Positions 40,527-51,519 of a stretch of 64,000 nucleotides of DNA are shown here, piece by piece. Each line of letters opens with the position of its first letter. The stretch's first letter is position 1. The stretch lies in the NCBI RefSeq assembly GCF_000222025.1, contig NZ_AFQO01000008.1:1-64000 (forward strand), read 5' to 3'. The notes under the pieces were generated by a model. That model was not told where the DNA came from. It made no database searches and worked only from the letters and a program-made list of their open reading frames with translations. The stretch is from Haemophilus haemolyticus M19501 (GTDB lineage Bacteria > Pseudomonadota > Gammaproteobacteria > Enterobacterales > Pasteurellaceae). Made by a program: the position numbers and the translations under genes.

Positions 40527-41951
40527 ATGTCTGAAGGTTTAGTACAGGCTGCGTATATTTTAGCAGCATTACTTTTCATTATGAGCTTGGCAGGACTTTC
40601 TAAACATGAAACTGCTAAAGCAGGTTGTTGGTTCGGTATTGTTGGTATGACAATTGCCCTTATCGCAACAATTTTTGGGCCTCATTCTGAAGGAACATTT
40701 TGGATCATTATTGCAATGATCATCGGTGGTGCAATCGGTGTTCAACGTGCATTAAAAGTAGAAATGACTGAAATGCCAGAACTTGTGGCGATTCTTCACA
40801 GTTTCGTCGGTTTAGCGGCTGTACTCGTAGGCTTTAATAGCTATGGTTTACACCATGAGACATTAATGCCAGAAGGATTAGATGCAGCAGCACAAGCCGC
40901 ATTTGTAGCTGAACAAGCGGTATTAACGAATATTCATAATGTCGAAGTATTTTTAGGTATTTTTATCGGTGCAGTAACTTTCACTGGTTCTGTTGTCGCA
41001 TTTGGTAAATTGAGCGGGAAAATTAATTCAAAAGCATTAATGTTACCGCATCGCCATAAATTAAATTTAGCCGCACTTGTGGTATCTGCATTATTGATGG
41101 TTGCATTCTTGAATAATCCAGAAAGCATTTTCCCTGTGTTATTAATGACAGCGATTGCGCTTGCATTTGGATGGCACTTAGTGGCATCAATCGGTGGGGC
41201 AGATATGCCAGTTGTGGTATCAATGCTTAACTCTTATTCAGGTTGGGCAGCGGCAGCAGCAGGTTTTATGTTGAATAATGATTTGCTCATCGTTACAGGC
41301 GCGCTTGTTGGTTCTTCTGGTGCAATTCTGTCTTACATTATGTGTAAAGCGATGAACCGTTCATTTGTGAGCGTAATTGCGGGTGGTTTTGGTAACGATG
41401 TTCAAGTTTCTTCAAGCGAAGAACAAGGCGAACACCGTGAAACTACAGCGGAAGAAGTGGCTGAATTGTTGAAAAATGCAAGTTCTGTAATTATCACGCC
41501 GGGATATGGTATGGCTGTGGCACAAGCACAATATCCAGTCGCTGATATTACGGCAAAATTGCGTGAACGTGGTGTGAACGTTCGTTTTGGTATTCATCCT
41601 GTTGCAGGACGTTTACCGGGGCATATGAACGTGCTTTTAGCTGAAGCAAAAGTGCCTTACGATGTGGTACTTGAAATGGATGAAATCAACGACGATTTCG
41701 CTGATACAGATGTGGTATTGGTTATCGGTGCGAACGATACGGTAAACCCAGCTGCGATGGAAGATCCAAATAGCCCAATCGCAGGAATGCCAGTGTTAGA
41801 AGTATGGAAAGCACAAAATGTGATTGTGTTCAAACGTTCAATGGCTGTGGGCTACGCTGGCGTACAAAACCCATTATTCTTTAAAGAGAATACGCAAATG
41901 CTCTTTGGTGATGCAAAAGATCGCGTTGAAGATATTTTAAAAGCATTATAA
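40527..41951 (+). CDS. pntB: Proton-translocating NAD(P) transhydrogenase, beta subunit
   Basis: The NADP-binding half of the transhydrogenase: 474 residues with about nine membrane segments up to residue 290 and a soluble domain III with the NADP motif [12 protein letters not shown] and [11 protein letters not shown]. It is co-transcribed with pntA and ends in an uptake-signal dyad shared with the convergent regulator gene. Confidence 0.97.
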   Translation: MSEGLVQAAYILAALLFIMSLAGLSKHETAKAGCWFGIVGMTIALIATIFGPHSEGTFWIIIAMIIGGAIGVQRALKVEMTEMPELVAILHSFVGLAAVLVGFNSYGLHHETLMPEGLDAAAQAAFVAEQAVLTNIHNVEVFLGIFIGAVTFTGSVVAFGKLSGKINSKALMLPHRHKLNLAALVVSALLMVAFLNNPESIFPVLLMTAIALAFGWHLVASIGGADMPVVVSMLNSYSGWAAAAAGFMLNNDLLIVTGALVGSSGAILSYIMCKAMNRSFVSVIAGGFGNDVQVSSSEEQGEHRETTAEEVAELLKNASSVIITPGYGMAVAQAQYPVADITAKLRERGVNVRFGIHPVAGRLPGHMNVLLAEAKVPYDVVLEMDEINDDFADTDVVLVIGANDTVNPAAMEDPNSPIAGMPVLEVWKAQNVIVFKRSMAVGYAGVQNPLFFKENTQMLFGDAKDRVEDILKAL

Positions 41952-41967
41952 AAACACCTCTAAAAAT

Positions 41968-41997
41968 AACCGCACTTGGGATTGCTAAGTGCGGTAT
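41968..41997. terminator. Bidirectional uptake-signal terminator, pntB/lysR-type gene
   Basis: AACCGCACTT and AAGTGCGGTA pair around a 7-9 base loop, with T and A runs outside. Confidence 0.85.
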
Positions 41998-42010
41998 TTT
42001 TTTATAGCGT

Positions 42011-42928
42011 TTAGTGGCTATCTTCAGGATTTTGCAAAATTTCTGAACTCAAGCCTAAGCCAGATAAAAATTCAATAAATGCCCGCACTTTTATTGGCAA
42101 ATGTCTTCTGTTTGGATAGACCACGTGAATTTCTAATTTTTGTTGTTTATATTCTGGCAATATTTCAATAAGCTCGCCTTTTTCAAAGGCTCTACCTAAA
42201 ATAAATTTTGGTAAATTAGCAATACCTAGTCCCGCTTTTGCCATATTTAATAAGGCAAAACCGCTATTACTTACTACTTTGGATTGGATTTTGAAACGTT
42301 GGGTTTGATTTATACGTGAACCAACCCAATTTACCTGATTCATTGCATTTTTATAAAGTAAGCCATTGTGATGTTCTAAATCATCAGGCGTTTGTGGAAT
42401 ACCATTCGTTTCAAGATAATTAGGCGACGCTGCAAAATGAACAGTAGTAGTTCCTATTTTACGTGAAACCAACGAGCTATCTTCCATATAACCAATACGA
42501 AGAGCAAGATCATAGCCTTCGGATAATAAATCGATTTTCTTATCATTAAATTCAACTTCAATATGCAAATGAGGATGCTTAGCCATAAAAGTGGGTAAAT
42601 TTGGTGCAATAAAAAGTAAACCAAAATCACGAGGAACGGAAATCAGTAAATTTCCTTGTAATGAACTGGTAAGCTGAGTAATGCTGGAATCTGCTTCATC
42701 TAAATCAAGCAAAATTCCTTGGCAACGTTGATAATACATCATTCCAGCTTCAGTAGGCATAATTTTTCTGGTGGTACGTTGTAACAATCGTGTTTTTAAA
42801 TGTTCTTCTAATTGTGAAACTAATTTGCTTGCCATCGCCACAGAAATATTTTGTTGCTTTGCTGCCAAAGTAAAACTTTGGGTTTCAATGACTTTGCAGA
42901 AAATAGAAATCGCGTTGAGTTTATCCAT
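42011..42928 (-). CDS. LysR-type transcriptional regulator
   Basis: A 305-residue regulator with an N-terminal winged helix-turn-helix (FTLAAKQQNISVAMASKLVSQLE, about residues 18-40) followed by a LysR substrate-binding domain. The closest pattern is the AaeR/DmlR-like group (QLTSSLQGNLLISVPRDFG, FNDKKIDLLSEGYDLALRIG). The effector and targets are not evident. It diverges from topA across 95 bases and is convergent with pntB, so neither neighbour is an obvious target apart from its own promoter region. Confidence 0.9.
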   Translation of the reverse strand: MDKLNAISIFCKVIETQSFTLAAKQQNISVAMASKLVSQLEEHLKTRLLQRTTRKIMPTEAGMMYYQRCQGILLDLDEADSSITQLTSSLQGNLLISVPRDFGLLFIAPNLPTFMAKHPHLHIEVEFNDKKIDLLSEGYDLALRIGYMEDSSLVSRKIGTTTVHFAASPNYLETNGIPQTPDDLEHHNGLLYKNAMNQVNWVGSRINQTQRFKIQSKVVSNSGFALLNMAKAGLGIANLPKFILGRAFEKGELIEILPEYKQQKLEIHVVYPNRRHLPIKVRAFIEFLSGLGLSSEILQNPEDSH

Positions 42929-43023
42929 TTATAGACCTTTTTTGAAAAAATGCTTGATTTTGCCAACATAACTTTGCACTATACCGCCAATTTTACAAAA
43001 TTCTAGTAATATTAGGTAATCAA

Positions 43024-45630
43024 ATGAGTAAATCCTTGGTGATTGTGGAGTCGCCAGCAAAAGCAAAAACTATTAATAAGTATTTAGGTAGCCAATATGT
43101 CGTGAAATCGAGCGTGGGACATATTCGTGATTTGCCGACGGTTGGTTCTAGTACAGGTGAAAAAGCTAAACCAATTTCAACCAAAGGTATGGATGCCGAA
43201 GAAAAGGCAAAAATTAAGGCAGAAAAGGAACGTAACGCCTTAGTTAAACGTATGGGGATTGATCCTTATCACGATTGGAAAGCAAATTATCAGATTCTGC
43301 CTGGTAAAGAAAAAGTGGTTTCCGAATTAAAGTCGCTTGCTAAAAAAGCAGATCACATTTATCTCGCAACCGACTTGGATAGAGAAGGGGAAGCGATTGC
43401 GTGGCATTTACGTGAAGTGATTGGTGGTAACGATGATCGTTTTAGTCGCGTGGTGTTTAACGAAATCACTAAAAATGCCATTAAACAGGCTTTTGAAAAG
43501 CCTGAACAATTAAATATGGATCGTGTTAATGCTCAACAAACTCGTCGTTTTTTAGATAGAGTAGTGGGCTTTATGGTATCTCCGCTACTTTGGAAAAAAG
43601 TCGCGCGCGGGCTTTCTGCTGGTCGAGTTCAATCGGTTGCGGTTAAATTACTAGTAGAACGCGAGCGTGAAATTAAAGCGTTCCAGCCTGAAGAATATTG
43701 GGAAGTTGCCGTCCTTACGAATAATCAAAATAAACAAGCTATACGCTTGGATATTACGGATTATAAAGGCGAGAAATTTGATCCAAAAAATCAAAAAGAA
43801 GCACAAAGTGCGGTAGATTTTCTGAATGTTTCAGATTACGTTGTCACAGATTTGGAAACTAAGCCAACAAGTTCTCGCCCTCGTGCGCCATTTATTACAT
43901 CAACACTTCAACAAACGGCAAGTACTCGCTTGGGATTTGGCGTTAAAAAAACAATGATGTTAGCCCAACGTTTATATGAAGCGGGTTACATTACTTATAT
44001 GCGTACGGATTCAACCAATTTGAGTCAAGATGCGCTTAATATGGCGCGTAGCTATATTGAAAATCATTTTGGTGCACAATATTTACCAGAAAAACCAAAT
44101 TTCTATTCTAGTAAAGAAAATGCGCAAGAGGCGCATGAGGCTATTCGTCCATCAGATATTCGAGCATTGCCTGAATCTTTAGAGGGAATGGAAAAAGACG
44201 CAGTACGCCTTTATGATTTAATTTGGTGTCAATTTTTAGCATGTCAAATGCCACCTGCACAATATGATAGTAGCACGCTGACCGTTACCGCTGGCGATTA
44301 TACCTTGAAAGCAAAGGGCAGAATTTTACGTTTTGATGGTTGGACAAAAGTATTACCACAAATAGGCAAAAATCCTGAAGATCAAGAATTGCCTTCAGTT
44401 GCTGTGTCAGAAAAACTTGCTTTAAAAGAAGTGCAACCAACACAACACTTTACTAAACCACCTGCTCGTTTTACTGAAGCGGCTTTAGTAAAAGAATTGG
44501 AAAAACGTGGTATTGGCAGACCTTCCACTTATGCGGCAATTATTTCCACTATTCAAGAACGTGGTTATGTTCGTACTGAAAATCGTCGTTTCTATGCAGA
44601 AAAGATGGGCGAAATTGTAACTGATCGCCTCAATGAGTCTTTTGGTGAATTAATGAATTACGATTTCACCGCGAATATGGAAGATACTTTAGATAAAATT
44701 GCCTCTGGTTCAGTAAATTGGAAAACTGAATTAAATCAATTCTTCAAGGATTTTTCTAGCCAACTTTCTAAAGCTGAATTAGATGAACTTGAAGGCGGTA
44801 TGCGCCCGAATAGCCTTGTGGAAACAGATATTAAATGCCCAACCTGTGACAGAAATATGGCCATTCGCACGGCAAGTACAGGGGTGTTTTTAGGATGTAC
44901 AGGTTATGCATTGCCGCCAAAAGAGCGGTGTAAAACGACGATTAATTTAATTCCTGAAGCAGAATTATTGAATGTTTTAGATGAATCTTCAGAAACCAAA
45001 GCATTAATGGATCGTAAACGTTGTACAAAATGTGGAACGGCAATGGACAGTTATGTAATCGATGCCCATCGTAAAATCCATATTTGCGGTAATAATCCAA
45101 ATTGTGATGGATATTTAATTGAAGAAGGTTCATTCAAAATTAAAGGTTATGATGGCCCTGTTGTTGAGTGTGATAAATGCGGTGCAGATATGCATTTAAA
45201 ACTTGGTCGTTTTGGCAAGTATATGGGATGTACAAATTGCGATAACACGCGCAAAATTTTGAAAAATGGCGAAGTTGCACCACCGAAAGAAGATCCAGTA
45301 CATTTTCCTGAGCTAAAATGTGAAAAATCTGATGCGTACTTTGTATTGCGTGATGGTGCGAGTGGTGTATTTATGTCAGCGCATAACTTCCCGAAATCCC
45401 GTGAAACACGCCCAGTTAAAATCGCAGAACTAGTGCAATATCGCGAGCGTTTACCTGAAAAATTAGCTTATTTAGCCGATGCACCACAAAAAGACCCAGA
45501 AGGGAATGAAGCGATTGTTCGTTTTAGTCGTAAAGAGAAGAAACAATATGTGACTTCTGAAAAAGATGGAAAAGCAACGAAATGGATGGTTGATTTCATC
45601 AATGGAAAATGGGTTGAACGAAAGAAATAA
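43024..45630 (+). CDS. topA: DNA topoisomerase I
   Basis: Relaxes negative supercoils through a transient 5'-phosphotyrosine. The 868-residue protein has the TOPRIM domain ([19 protein letters not shown], then [13 protein letters not shown]), the active-site Tyr325 in [10 protein letters not shown] and three C-terminal Cys4 zinc-ribbon modules (from about residue 605: CPTC...C, CTKCG...C, CDKCG...CTNC), plus a C-terminal basic tail. It stands alone, with an uptake-signal terminator downstream. Confidence 0.97.
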   Translation: MSKSLVIVESPAKAKTINKYLGSQYVVKSSVGHIRDLPTVGSSTGEKAKPISTKGMDAEEKAKIKAEKERNALVKRMGIDPYHDWKANYQILPGKEKVVSELKSLAKKADHIYLATDLDREGEAIAWHLREVIGGNDDRFSRVVFNEITKNAIKQAFEKPEQLNMDRVNAQQTRRFLDRVVGFMVSPLLWKKVARGLSAGRVQSVAVKLLVEREREIKAFQPEEYWEVAVLTNNQNKQAIRLDITDYKGEKFDPKNQKEAQSAVDFLNVSDYVVTDLETKPTSSRPRAPFITSTLQQTASTRLGFGVKKTMMLAQRLYEAGYITYMRTDSTNLSQDALNMARSYIENHFGAQYLPEKPNFYSSKENAQEAHEAIRPSDIRALPESLEGMEKDAVRLYDLIWCQFLACQMPPAQYDSSTLTVTAGDYTLKAKGRILRFDGWTKVLPQIGKNPEDQELPSVAVSEKLALKEVQPTQHFTKPPARFTEAALVKELEKRGIGRPSTYAAIISTIQERGYVRTENRRFYAEKMGEIVTDRLNESFGELMNYDFTANMEDTLDKIASGSVNWKTELNQFFKDFSSQLSKAELDELEGGMRPNSLVETDIKCPTCDRNMAIRTASTGVFLGCTGYALPPKERCKTTINLIPEAELLNVLDESSETKALMDRKRCTKCGTAMDSYVIDAHRKIHICGNNPNCDGYLIEEGSFKIKGYDGPVVECDKCGADMHLKLGRFGKYMGCTNCDNTRKILKNGEVAPPKEDPVHFPELKCEKSDAYFVLRDGASGVFMSAHNFPKSRETRPVKIAELVQYRERLPEKLAYLADAPQKDPEGNEAIVRFSRKEKKQYVTSEKDGKATKWMVDFINGKWVERKK

Positions 45631-45634
45631 GAAG

Positions 45635-45662
45635 AAAAGTGCGGTAAATTACCGCACTTTTT
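45635..45662. terminator. Bidirectional uptake-signal terminator, topA/azoR
   Basis: AAAAGTGCGGTAA and TTACCGCACTTTT pair almost without a loop, with a T run after it. Confidence 0.88.
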
Positions 45663-45705
45663 TGTTTGTAATACATTTTCTTATATTTTTTAGATTATCT
45701 GAGAA

Positions 45706-46290
45706 TTAAAGGCTTGCGATAAGTTCATTAATTTTATTTTTCGCAGATGATTGTGCTTTTTCAATGGCTTCAGCACCCAATCCAATGCCTTGTGCATAAA
45801 CAAATTGCACATCTGTGATACCGATAAAACCTAGAATTGATTTCATATATTGTGTTACTAAATTTTCTTCATCATACAACCCGCCAAATGCACATAACAC
45901 AATGGCTTTTTTGCCTTTTAATAAACCCTCAGGGTCGTTTGCTGTATATTGGAAAGTAACGCGAGGACGTGCGATAAAATCAAAATAGCTTTTTAATTGT
46001 GTTGGTATGTTTAAATTATACATTGGTGCACCAATTATTAATGTCTGTGCGTTTTTTAATTCTTCGATTAATTCATCAGACAACGCGAGAAGTTGTTTTT
46101 CTTCTGTTGTTTTTGGTTCTCCACGCACAGCAATTGCAGCTGCGGTATCAAAATATGGAAGAGGTTGTTGGGCTAGATCGCGTACGACAATGTGATTACC
46201 TTGTAATTTTTTGATAGCATAATCAGCTAATTGATTAGTTTGCGAGTTATTTCCTGAAATGCTAGATTTTAATACTAATACGTTGTTCAT
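45706..46290 (-). CDS. azoR: FMN-dependent NADH-azoreductase (AzoR/AcpD family)
   Basis: A flavodoxin-like quinone/azo reductase of 194 residues, once annotated as acyl-carrier-protein phosphodiesterase. Family motifs: [19 protein letters not shown] at the N-terminus (FMN phosphate loop), [20 protein letters not shown] and [11 protein letters not shown]. It probably protects against quinone stress. It is convergent with topA and divergent from thrS, with no operon partner. Confidence 0.93.
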   Translation of the reverse strand: MNNVLVLKSSISGNNSQTNQLADYAIKKLQGNHIVVRDLAQQPLPYFDTAAAIAVRGEPKTTEEKQLLALSDELIEELKNAQTLIIGAPMYNLNIPTQLKSYFDFIARPRVTFQYTANDPEGLLKGKKAIVLCAFGGLYDEENLVTQYMKSILGFIGITDVQFVYAQGIGLGAEAIEKAQSSAKNKINELIASL

Positions 46291-46532
46291 TTTTATTCCT
46301 TGCTACCTAGTTAAAAGTGCGGTTATTCTAGCCTTTATTTTGAAGACATAAATCCTTTAGTCAGAAAAACATTATTTCCTTTTTGTAAAATATGGACATT
46401 TATTTAACAATACTTCAAGAAAGTGATAGAATTTGCCACGCATTTTTTGCCTAATTTTGCTCGTTCAATGGTAGGAATGAAGCCAAGTAGGGCTAAAGTG
46501 CGGTTAATTTTTATAGAATTTTAAACGAACAC

Positions 46533-46553
46533 GTCACCTTTCGTATGGGTGAC
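46533..46553 (+). promoter_or_regulatory. thrS translational operator, mimic of the tRNA-Thr anticodon arm
   Basis: GTCACCT (46533-46539) pairs with GGGTGAC (46547-46553), enclosing a 7-base loop TTCGTAT. This is the layout of a tRNA anticodon loop: U33, then CGU (a Thr anticodon), then A37. With A of the ATG as +1, CGT lies at -32 to -30, the position I recall for the E. coli thrS operator. Threonyl-tRNA synthetase should bind here and block its own translation. Confidence 0.8.
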
Positions 46554-46573
46554 CACTGTATAAGGAAAAAACA

Positions 46574-48512
46574 ATGCCAATTATTACTTTACCTGACGGT
46601 TCCCAACGTCAATTCGATCATCCTGTTTCTGTTCTTGAAGTCGCACAAGATATTGGTGCGGGTCTTGCTAAAGCCACTATTGCAGGCCGTGTAAACGGAA
46701 AACGTCGCGATGCGTGCGATGTTATCGAGCAAGATGCAACGTTAGAAATTATTACTGCAAAAGATGAAGACGGTTTAGAGATTATCCGCCATTCTTGCGC
46801 TCACTTGCTTGGACACGCTATTAAACAATTATTCCCAGATGTAAAAATGGCAATTGGCCCAACCATTGAAAATGGCTTCTATTATGATGTAGATTTAGAT
46901 CGCTCTTTAACCCAAGAAGATATTGATGCAATCGAAAAACGTATGTTGGAATTGGCAAAAACCAATTATGACGTCGTGAAAAAACGTGTTACTTGGCAAG
47001 AAGCGCGTGATACCTTTGAAAAACGCGGCGAGCCATACAAAATGGCAATTTTAGATGAAAACATTGAACGTACTGCAACGCCTGCGTTATATCATCACTT
47101 AGAATATATTGATATGTGCCGTGGGCCACACGTGCCAAATATGCGTTTCTGTCAGCATTTCAAATTACAAAAAGTCGCTGGTGCGTACTGGCGTGGCGAC
47201 AGTAAAAACAAAATGTTACAACGTATCTATGGTACGGCTTGGGCGGATAAAAAACAGCTTGCTGAATACTTAACACGCTTAGAAGAAGCGGCAAAACGTG
47301 ACCACCGTAAAATTGGTAAAGCATTAGATTTATATCATATGCAAGAAGAAGCACCAGGTATGGTGTTCTGGCATAACGATGGTTGGACAATTTTCCGTGA
47401 GCTTGAAACGTTCGTGCGTACTAAATTAAAACAATACGATTATCAAGAAGTAAAAGGCCCATTTATGATGGATCGAGTGTTGTGGGAAAAAACAGGTCAC
47501 TGGCAAAATTACGCAGATTTAATGTTCACAACCCAATCTGAAAACCGTGAATACGCAATTAAACCGATGAACTGCCCAGGACACGTTCAGATTTTTAATC
47601 AAGGTTTAAAATCTTACCGTGATTTACCAATCCGTATGGCGGAATTTGGTTCTTGCCATCGTAATGAACCATCAGGTTCTTTACACGGTTTAATGCGTGT
47701 GCGTGGCTTTACTCAAGATGATGCGCATATTTTCTGTACTGAAGATCAAATTGAGAGCGAAGTAACTAGCTGTATCAAAATGGTGTATGACATTTATAGC
47801 ACCTTTGGTTTCACTAATATTGCAGTAAAACTTTCTACTCGCCCTGAAAATACGTATCGGTTCAGATGAAATAGTGGGAGTCGTGCGGGAAGCAGGTCTT
47901 GCAGCTGCATTAGCACATAACGGCTTGGAATATGAAATACCAAGAAGGCGAAGGCGCATTCTATGGCCCAAAAATTAGAGTTTGTCACTACGCGATTGTT
48001 TAGGTCGTGAGTGGCAATGTGGTACAGTGCAATTAGACTTCGCGTTACCAGGTCGTTTAGATGCAACTTATGTGGCAGAAGACAATAGCCGTAAAACCCC
48101 AGTAATGATTCATCGTGCGATTTTAGGCTCAATTGAGCGTTTTATTGGTATTATTACCGAAGAATATGCAGGTTTCTTCCCTGCGTGGTTAGCCCCAACT
48201 CAAGTAGTTGTAATGAATATCACTGATAGCCAATCCGACTATGTACAACAAGTCGTTAAAACCTTATCTGATGCAGGTTTACGTGTTAAAGCAGACCTCC
48301 GAAATGAAAAAGTGGGCTTCAAAATCCGTGAACATACTTTACGTCGCGTGCCTTATATGCTCGTTTGTGGCGATAAAGAAATCGCAGAAGGTAAAGTGGC
48401 AGTACGTACCCGTAAAGGTGCAGATTTAGGCTCATTTACAGTGGAAGAATTTGCGGAAATCTTGAAAAATCAAGTAAGAAGCCGTGAATTAAAGTTATTG
48501 AATGAAGAGTAA
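46574..48512 (+). pseudogene. thrS: Threonyl-tRNA synthetase, frame-disrupted as sequenced
   Basis: Charges tRNA-Thr and is essential. The first about 425 residues (TGS and editing domains, including [10 protein letters not shown], then the catalytic CPGHVQIF) are normal. Between 47847 and 47993 seven extra bases scramble the frame, at or near AAAAT, AAATAG, GGGAG, GCGGG, ATACC, ATTAG and TTGTC. From 47994 on the normal frame resumes ([14 protein letters not shown] and the anticodon-binding domain). Subtracting seven gives exactly a 643-residue protein, the expected length. I infer a low-quality read, not a pseudogene. It is regulated by the operator just upstream. Confidence 0.92.
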
Positions 48513-48565
48513 TACTTTTCGAAAATAACCAATATAATTTATTGTTTCAACAGTGATTTTAATTT

Positions 48566-48600
48566 AACGGTGATCGTTTAAACGATCACCGTTATTTTTA
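48566..48600. terminator. Perfect palindromic terminator after thrS
   Basis: AACGGTGATCGTT and its complement form a 28-base perfect palindrome, followed by ATTTTTA. It lies between thrS and the convergent M16 gene. Confidence 0.88.
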
Positions 48601-48634
48601 TCTGTTTCAGATCTATTGAGATTTCATTTATTTT

Positions 48635-51416
48635 CTAATAAGTAGCTGCTTTTAATACGCTGACAAATCTGCCTGATTTTTTTAGGGCTTTTTGCGCCAA
48701 CGCATCTATTGTGGCTTTTGTCGCTAACTGATCTAAATGTTGATAGGTATAAATAGCATCTGGATTATCTTGTTGCCAGTAACTTTCTTCAATAATCGAA
48801 GCAACTGAAACTAAAGAATCAAATTCACGTCGAATCTGAGTATGTTGTTCCGCTAGTTTTTTACGTAATAAGTTTTCATCAATGCCATTTTTTACAATAT
48901 CATCTAGTACCTGATTTGTAAGATGCGTAAGTTCCTCTACGCGCTTAGGGTCGCAACTAAATTCAATTTTTCCCTCAATTTGTGGTGTATGAACATCTTG
49001 CATAAACCAACTATTTACAGAATAAATACCAGAAACTTTTTCACGTAGAATTAAGCGTAATTTTTCTTGCACAATATCCGCAAGAATATTGAATAAATAT
49101 TTTTGTTCCGCTCGCCAAGTATTATCTGCGGTAAGGTATATTTCTACATCAGCTCTCGGTTCTTTCAAACCATTCATAATAAATGATTGAGTTGGTGTAT
49201 GAATAATAGTCGGGACAAAATGGCGGATCTGAGTTTTTGATTCAATAGAAGCTAAATAACGTTCCGCCAATTTCTTTACTTGATTAAGTTCAATGTCGCC
49301 AATAATAAAATAGGTAAAATCTGTTTTATTTAAAATATAACGTTGATAAGCGTTACTTAATTGGTTTTTATCAAATGCGAATTGCTGTGCTTGTTTTTGA
49401 GTATAGACAGTTTCAATATTTGGAAAGCGTAGTTTTGAAACGGCTTGCATAAATTGTGTTTCTAAATCAATCTGTTTGAAATAATCACGGGTTTCACGTC
49501 GATATTTTTCTAAGGCAAGATCGGATATAGGGGATGAACGTAATTTTAAGCGGAACAATGTCAGTAAATTTTCCAAATCCTTAGGTTTAGATACACCAGT
49601 AAAACCTTGTTTATCATCATCAATCACAGTTGCAATTACCAATGGATCACGCGAAAAAATTTGATTAACCGCAGAAAGAGAAAGTTCTCCAACACCTGTT
49701 TCATCAACTACACTAACGGCAGCACGTAATAAGTGATAGTCCTTATCTGGGATAGAACGTAAACCACCTTGAGTAACAGCACGAAAATGTACTTGATTTG
49801 GAGTTTTGTCACTATAGTGGTAGATCAATTTACTTCCATTACTTAAACGAAATTCATAAATATCGCCACGATCCCAGTATTTTTCTTGAGAAAGTGAGCC
49901 TGTGTTAAATGTTAAGTGCGGTAATTTTTCGAGTTGTTTTTTTTCATCCCATTGATGTTGTTGCATTTTCATTGCATTGTTCCAACGAGTTTCTATTTCT
50001 GCTACATCAAAAGGCAAGGCTTTTTGTGGCAAGGGTTGAGTGATTAATAATAATTTTGCTTTTAATGTTAAGGTTTGATTTAACGTGCGTTGTAAAATCA
50101 GCTAATGTAATTTGAGATAAAAAACGTTTATTGAGTTCATAACGATCATTCACGCTCAATACCACTTGCTTATTTGCCACAGAAGTAATGAGATCATCAG
50201 CAATTTTTAAACTACCAGAACGAATATTTAATTGTTTTTCATTGAGTTGAGTTAAGCGTTTAATCTCTCCGTTTAATTCATTTTGAGTAAAACCTTGTTG
50301 TTTTATACTGGCAATAAAGGCAAATAATTTATCTATCGTTTTTGAATATTGTGTATCTATAAGCTGGAGAGAAAAAATGCTTTGTAGGGTTTCTTTACCT
50401 AAATGAGTACGATAAAAATTTGCAGAATCTACGCCATTTTCTGTCTCTTTTCCCCATTGCTGTAAACGTAAATTAAGCAATCGAGTGGTAATTTGCTGAA
50501 TTAATTCTTGTTTATAACTCGCTAATGTATTGGTTTCAATTGTATTTTCAAAAAAACTTAATTCAATACTCGGAATTGTTGTGCCTTGTTCAGAAATAGA
50601 ATCTAATCGCCATTTGTTGATAAGAGGAATATTAAAATCAATTTTTTCCAATGTTGTTTTAGTTATTGGGTTTTCTTGGGATAGGTTTTGTTTTAATAGT
50701 TTTACTACTTGTTTTGTATCAATATCGCCTACAATAATTACTGACATATTATCTGGTCGATACCATTTGTGGTAAAAATCAGCGACGCGTTTAGCTGAAA
50801 TTGTTTTAATAATATCCATATCTCCAATAGGATCACGCAATACATAACGAGAACCAGCCATTTCAATAGCACTTTTCTTATTGCCAATACGTAGCATTGG
50901 GCTTAAACGTCTCCGCCATTCTTCTTGTACTACACCACGTTCGCCATCCACATCTTTAGGCAAAAAAGTAATATTATTCATCCATTCATTGATAACATCA
51001 AAAGCCAATTCTAATTTTTGCTGATTATTGCTATCTAAATTTAAAGTATAGACTGTATTTTCAAAATCGGTAAAAGCATTAATATCTCGTGCAAATTTCA
51101 TTCCAAGTTTTTCTAACGCATTAATAATTTGATTTTCTGGATATTTCTTTGAGCCATTAAATGCCATATGTTCAACTAAATGGGCAATGCCTTTTTGATC
51201 ATCATCTTCGTGCATTGAGCCTGCATTAATTACTAATCGAATATAAACGCGTTCTTTGGGTTCAGTATTTTTTAATACAAAGTATTGCAAACCATTTGAT
51301 AGTTTACCGTGCTGAATATTTGGATCAAAAGGTAAATCACTATTGGGCGATAGTTCCAAGGATTGACAAGCAATTAGTGAAAAGATAAGTAAAAAAAGTG
51401 CGGTTATTTTTTTCAT
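48635..51416 (-). pseudogene. M16 zinc protease lipoprotein (PqqL/FusC-like), one-base frameshift
   Basis: Two-part insulysin-like protease, predicted periplasmic. Its N-terminus is a lipoprotein signal (SLIAC, Cys17). The zinc motif HLVEH is at residues 79-83, with the downstream Glu in VVQEEW (about 164). A second, inactive M16 half follows. The frame breaks at 50090-50091 by one extra base; removing it gives one 926-residue protein, the length I recall in strain Rd. It follows the TonB-dependent receptor on the same strand. E. coli pqqL also sits beside a receptor gene (yddB), and the Pectobacterium FusC protease cleaves ferredoxin imported by FusA. Function here is inferred from those. 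Confidence 0.85.
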
Positions 51417-51439
51417 TATTTTTACCTAGAAAAAAGAAA

Positions 51440-51469
51440 ACTCTACGCTAAGTAAAACTAGCGTAGAGT
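51440..51469 (-). terminator. Hairpin between the receptor and the M16 gene
   Basis: ACTCTACGCT and AGCGTAGAGT form a 10-bp stem with a 10-base loop. On the reverse strand it is followed by TTTTCTTTTTTC. It should reduce read-through from the receptor into the protease gene. Confidence 0.75.
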
Positions 51470-51519
51470 AGGGCTGGTGGACATTTCAAAAACCCATAAG
51501 CCCTATACATTGAAGATAA

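Noticed and set aside
47847-47993. thrS as two separate genes or a real pseudogene
   Set aside because: Seven scattered insertions in an essential gene, with normal sequence on both sides and exact restored length, point to sequencing error.
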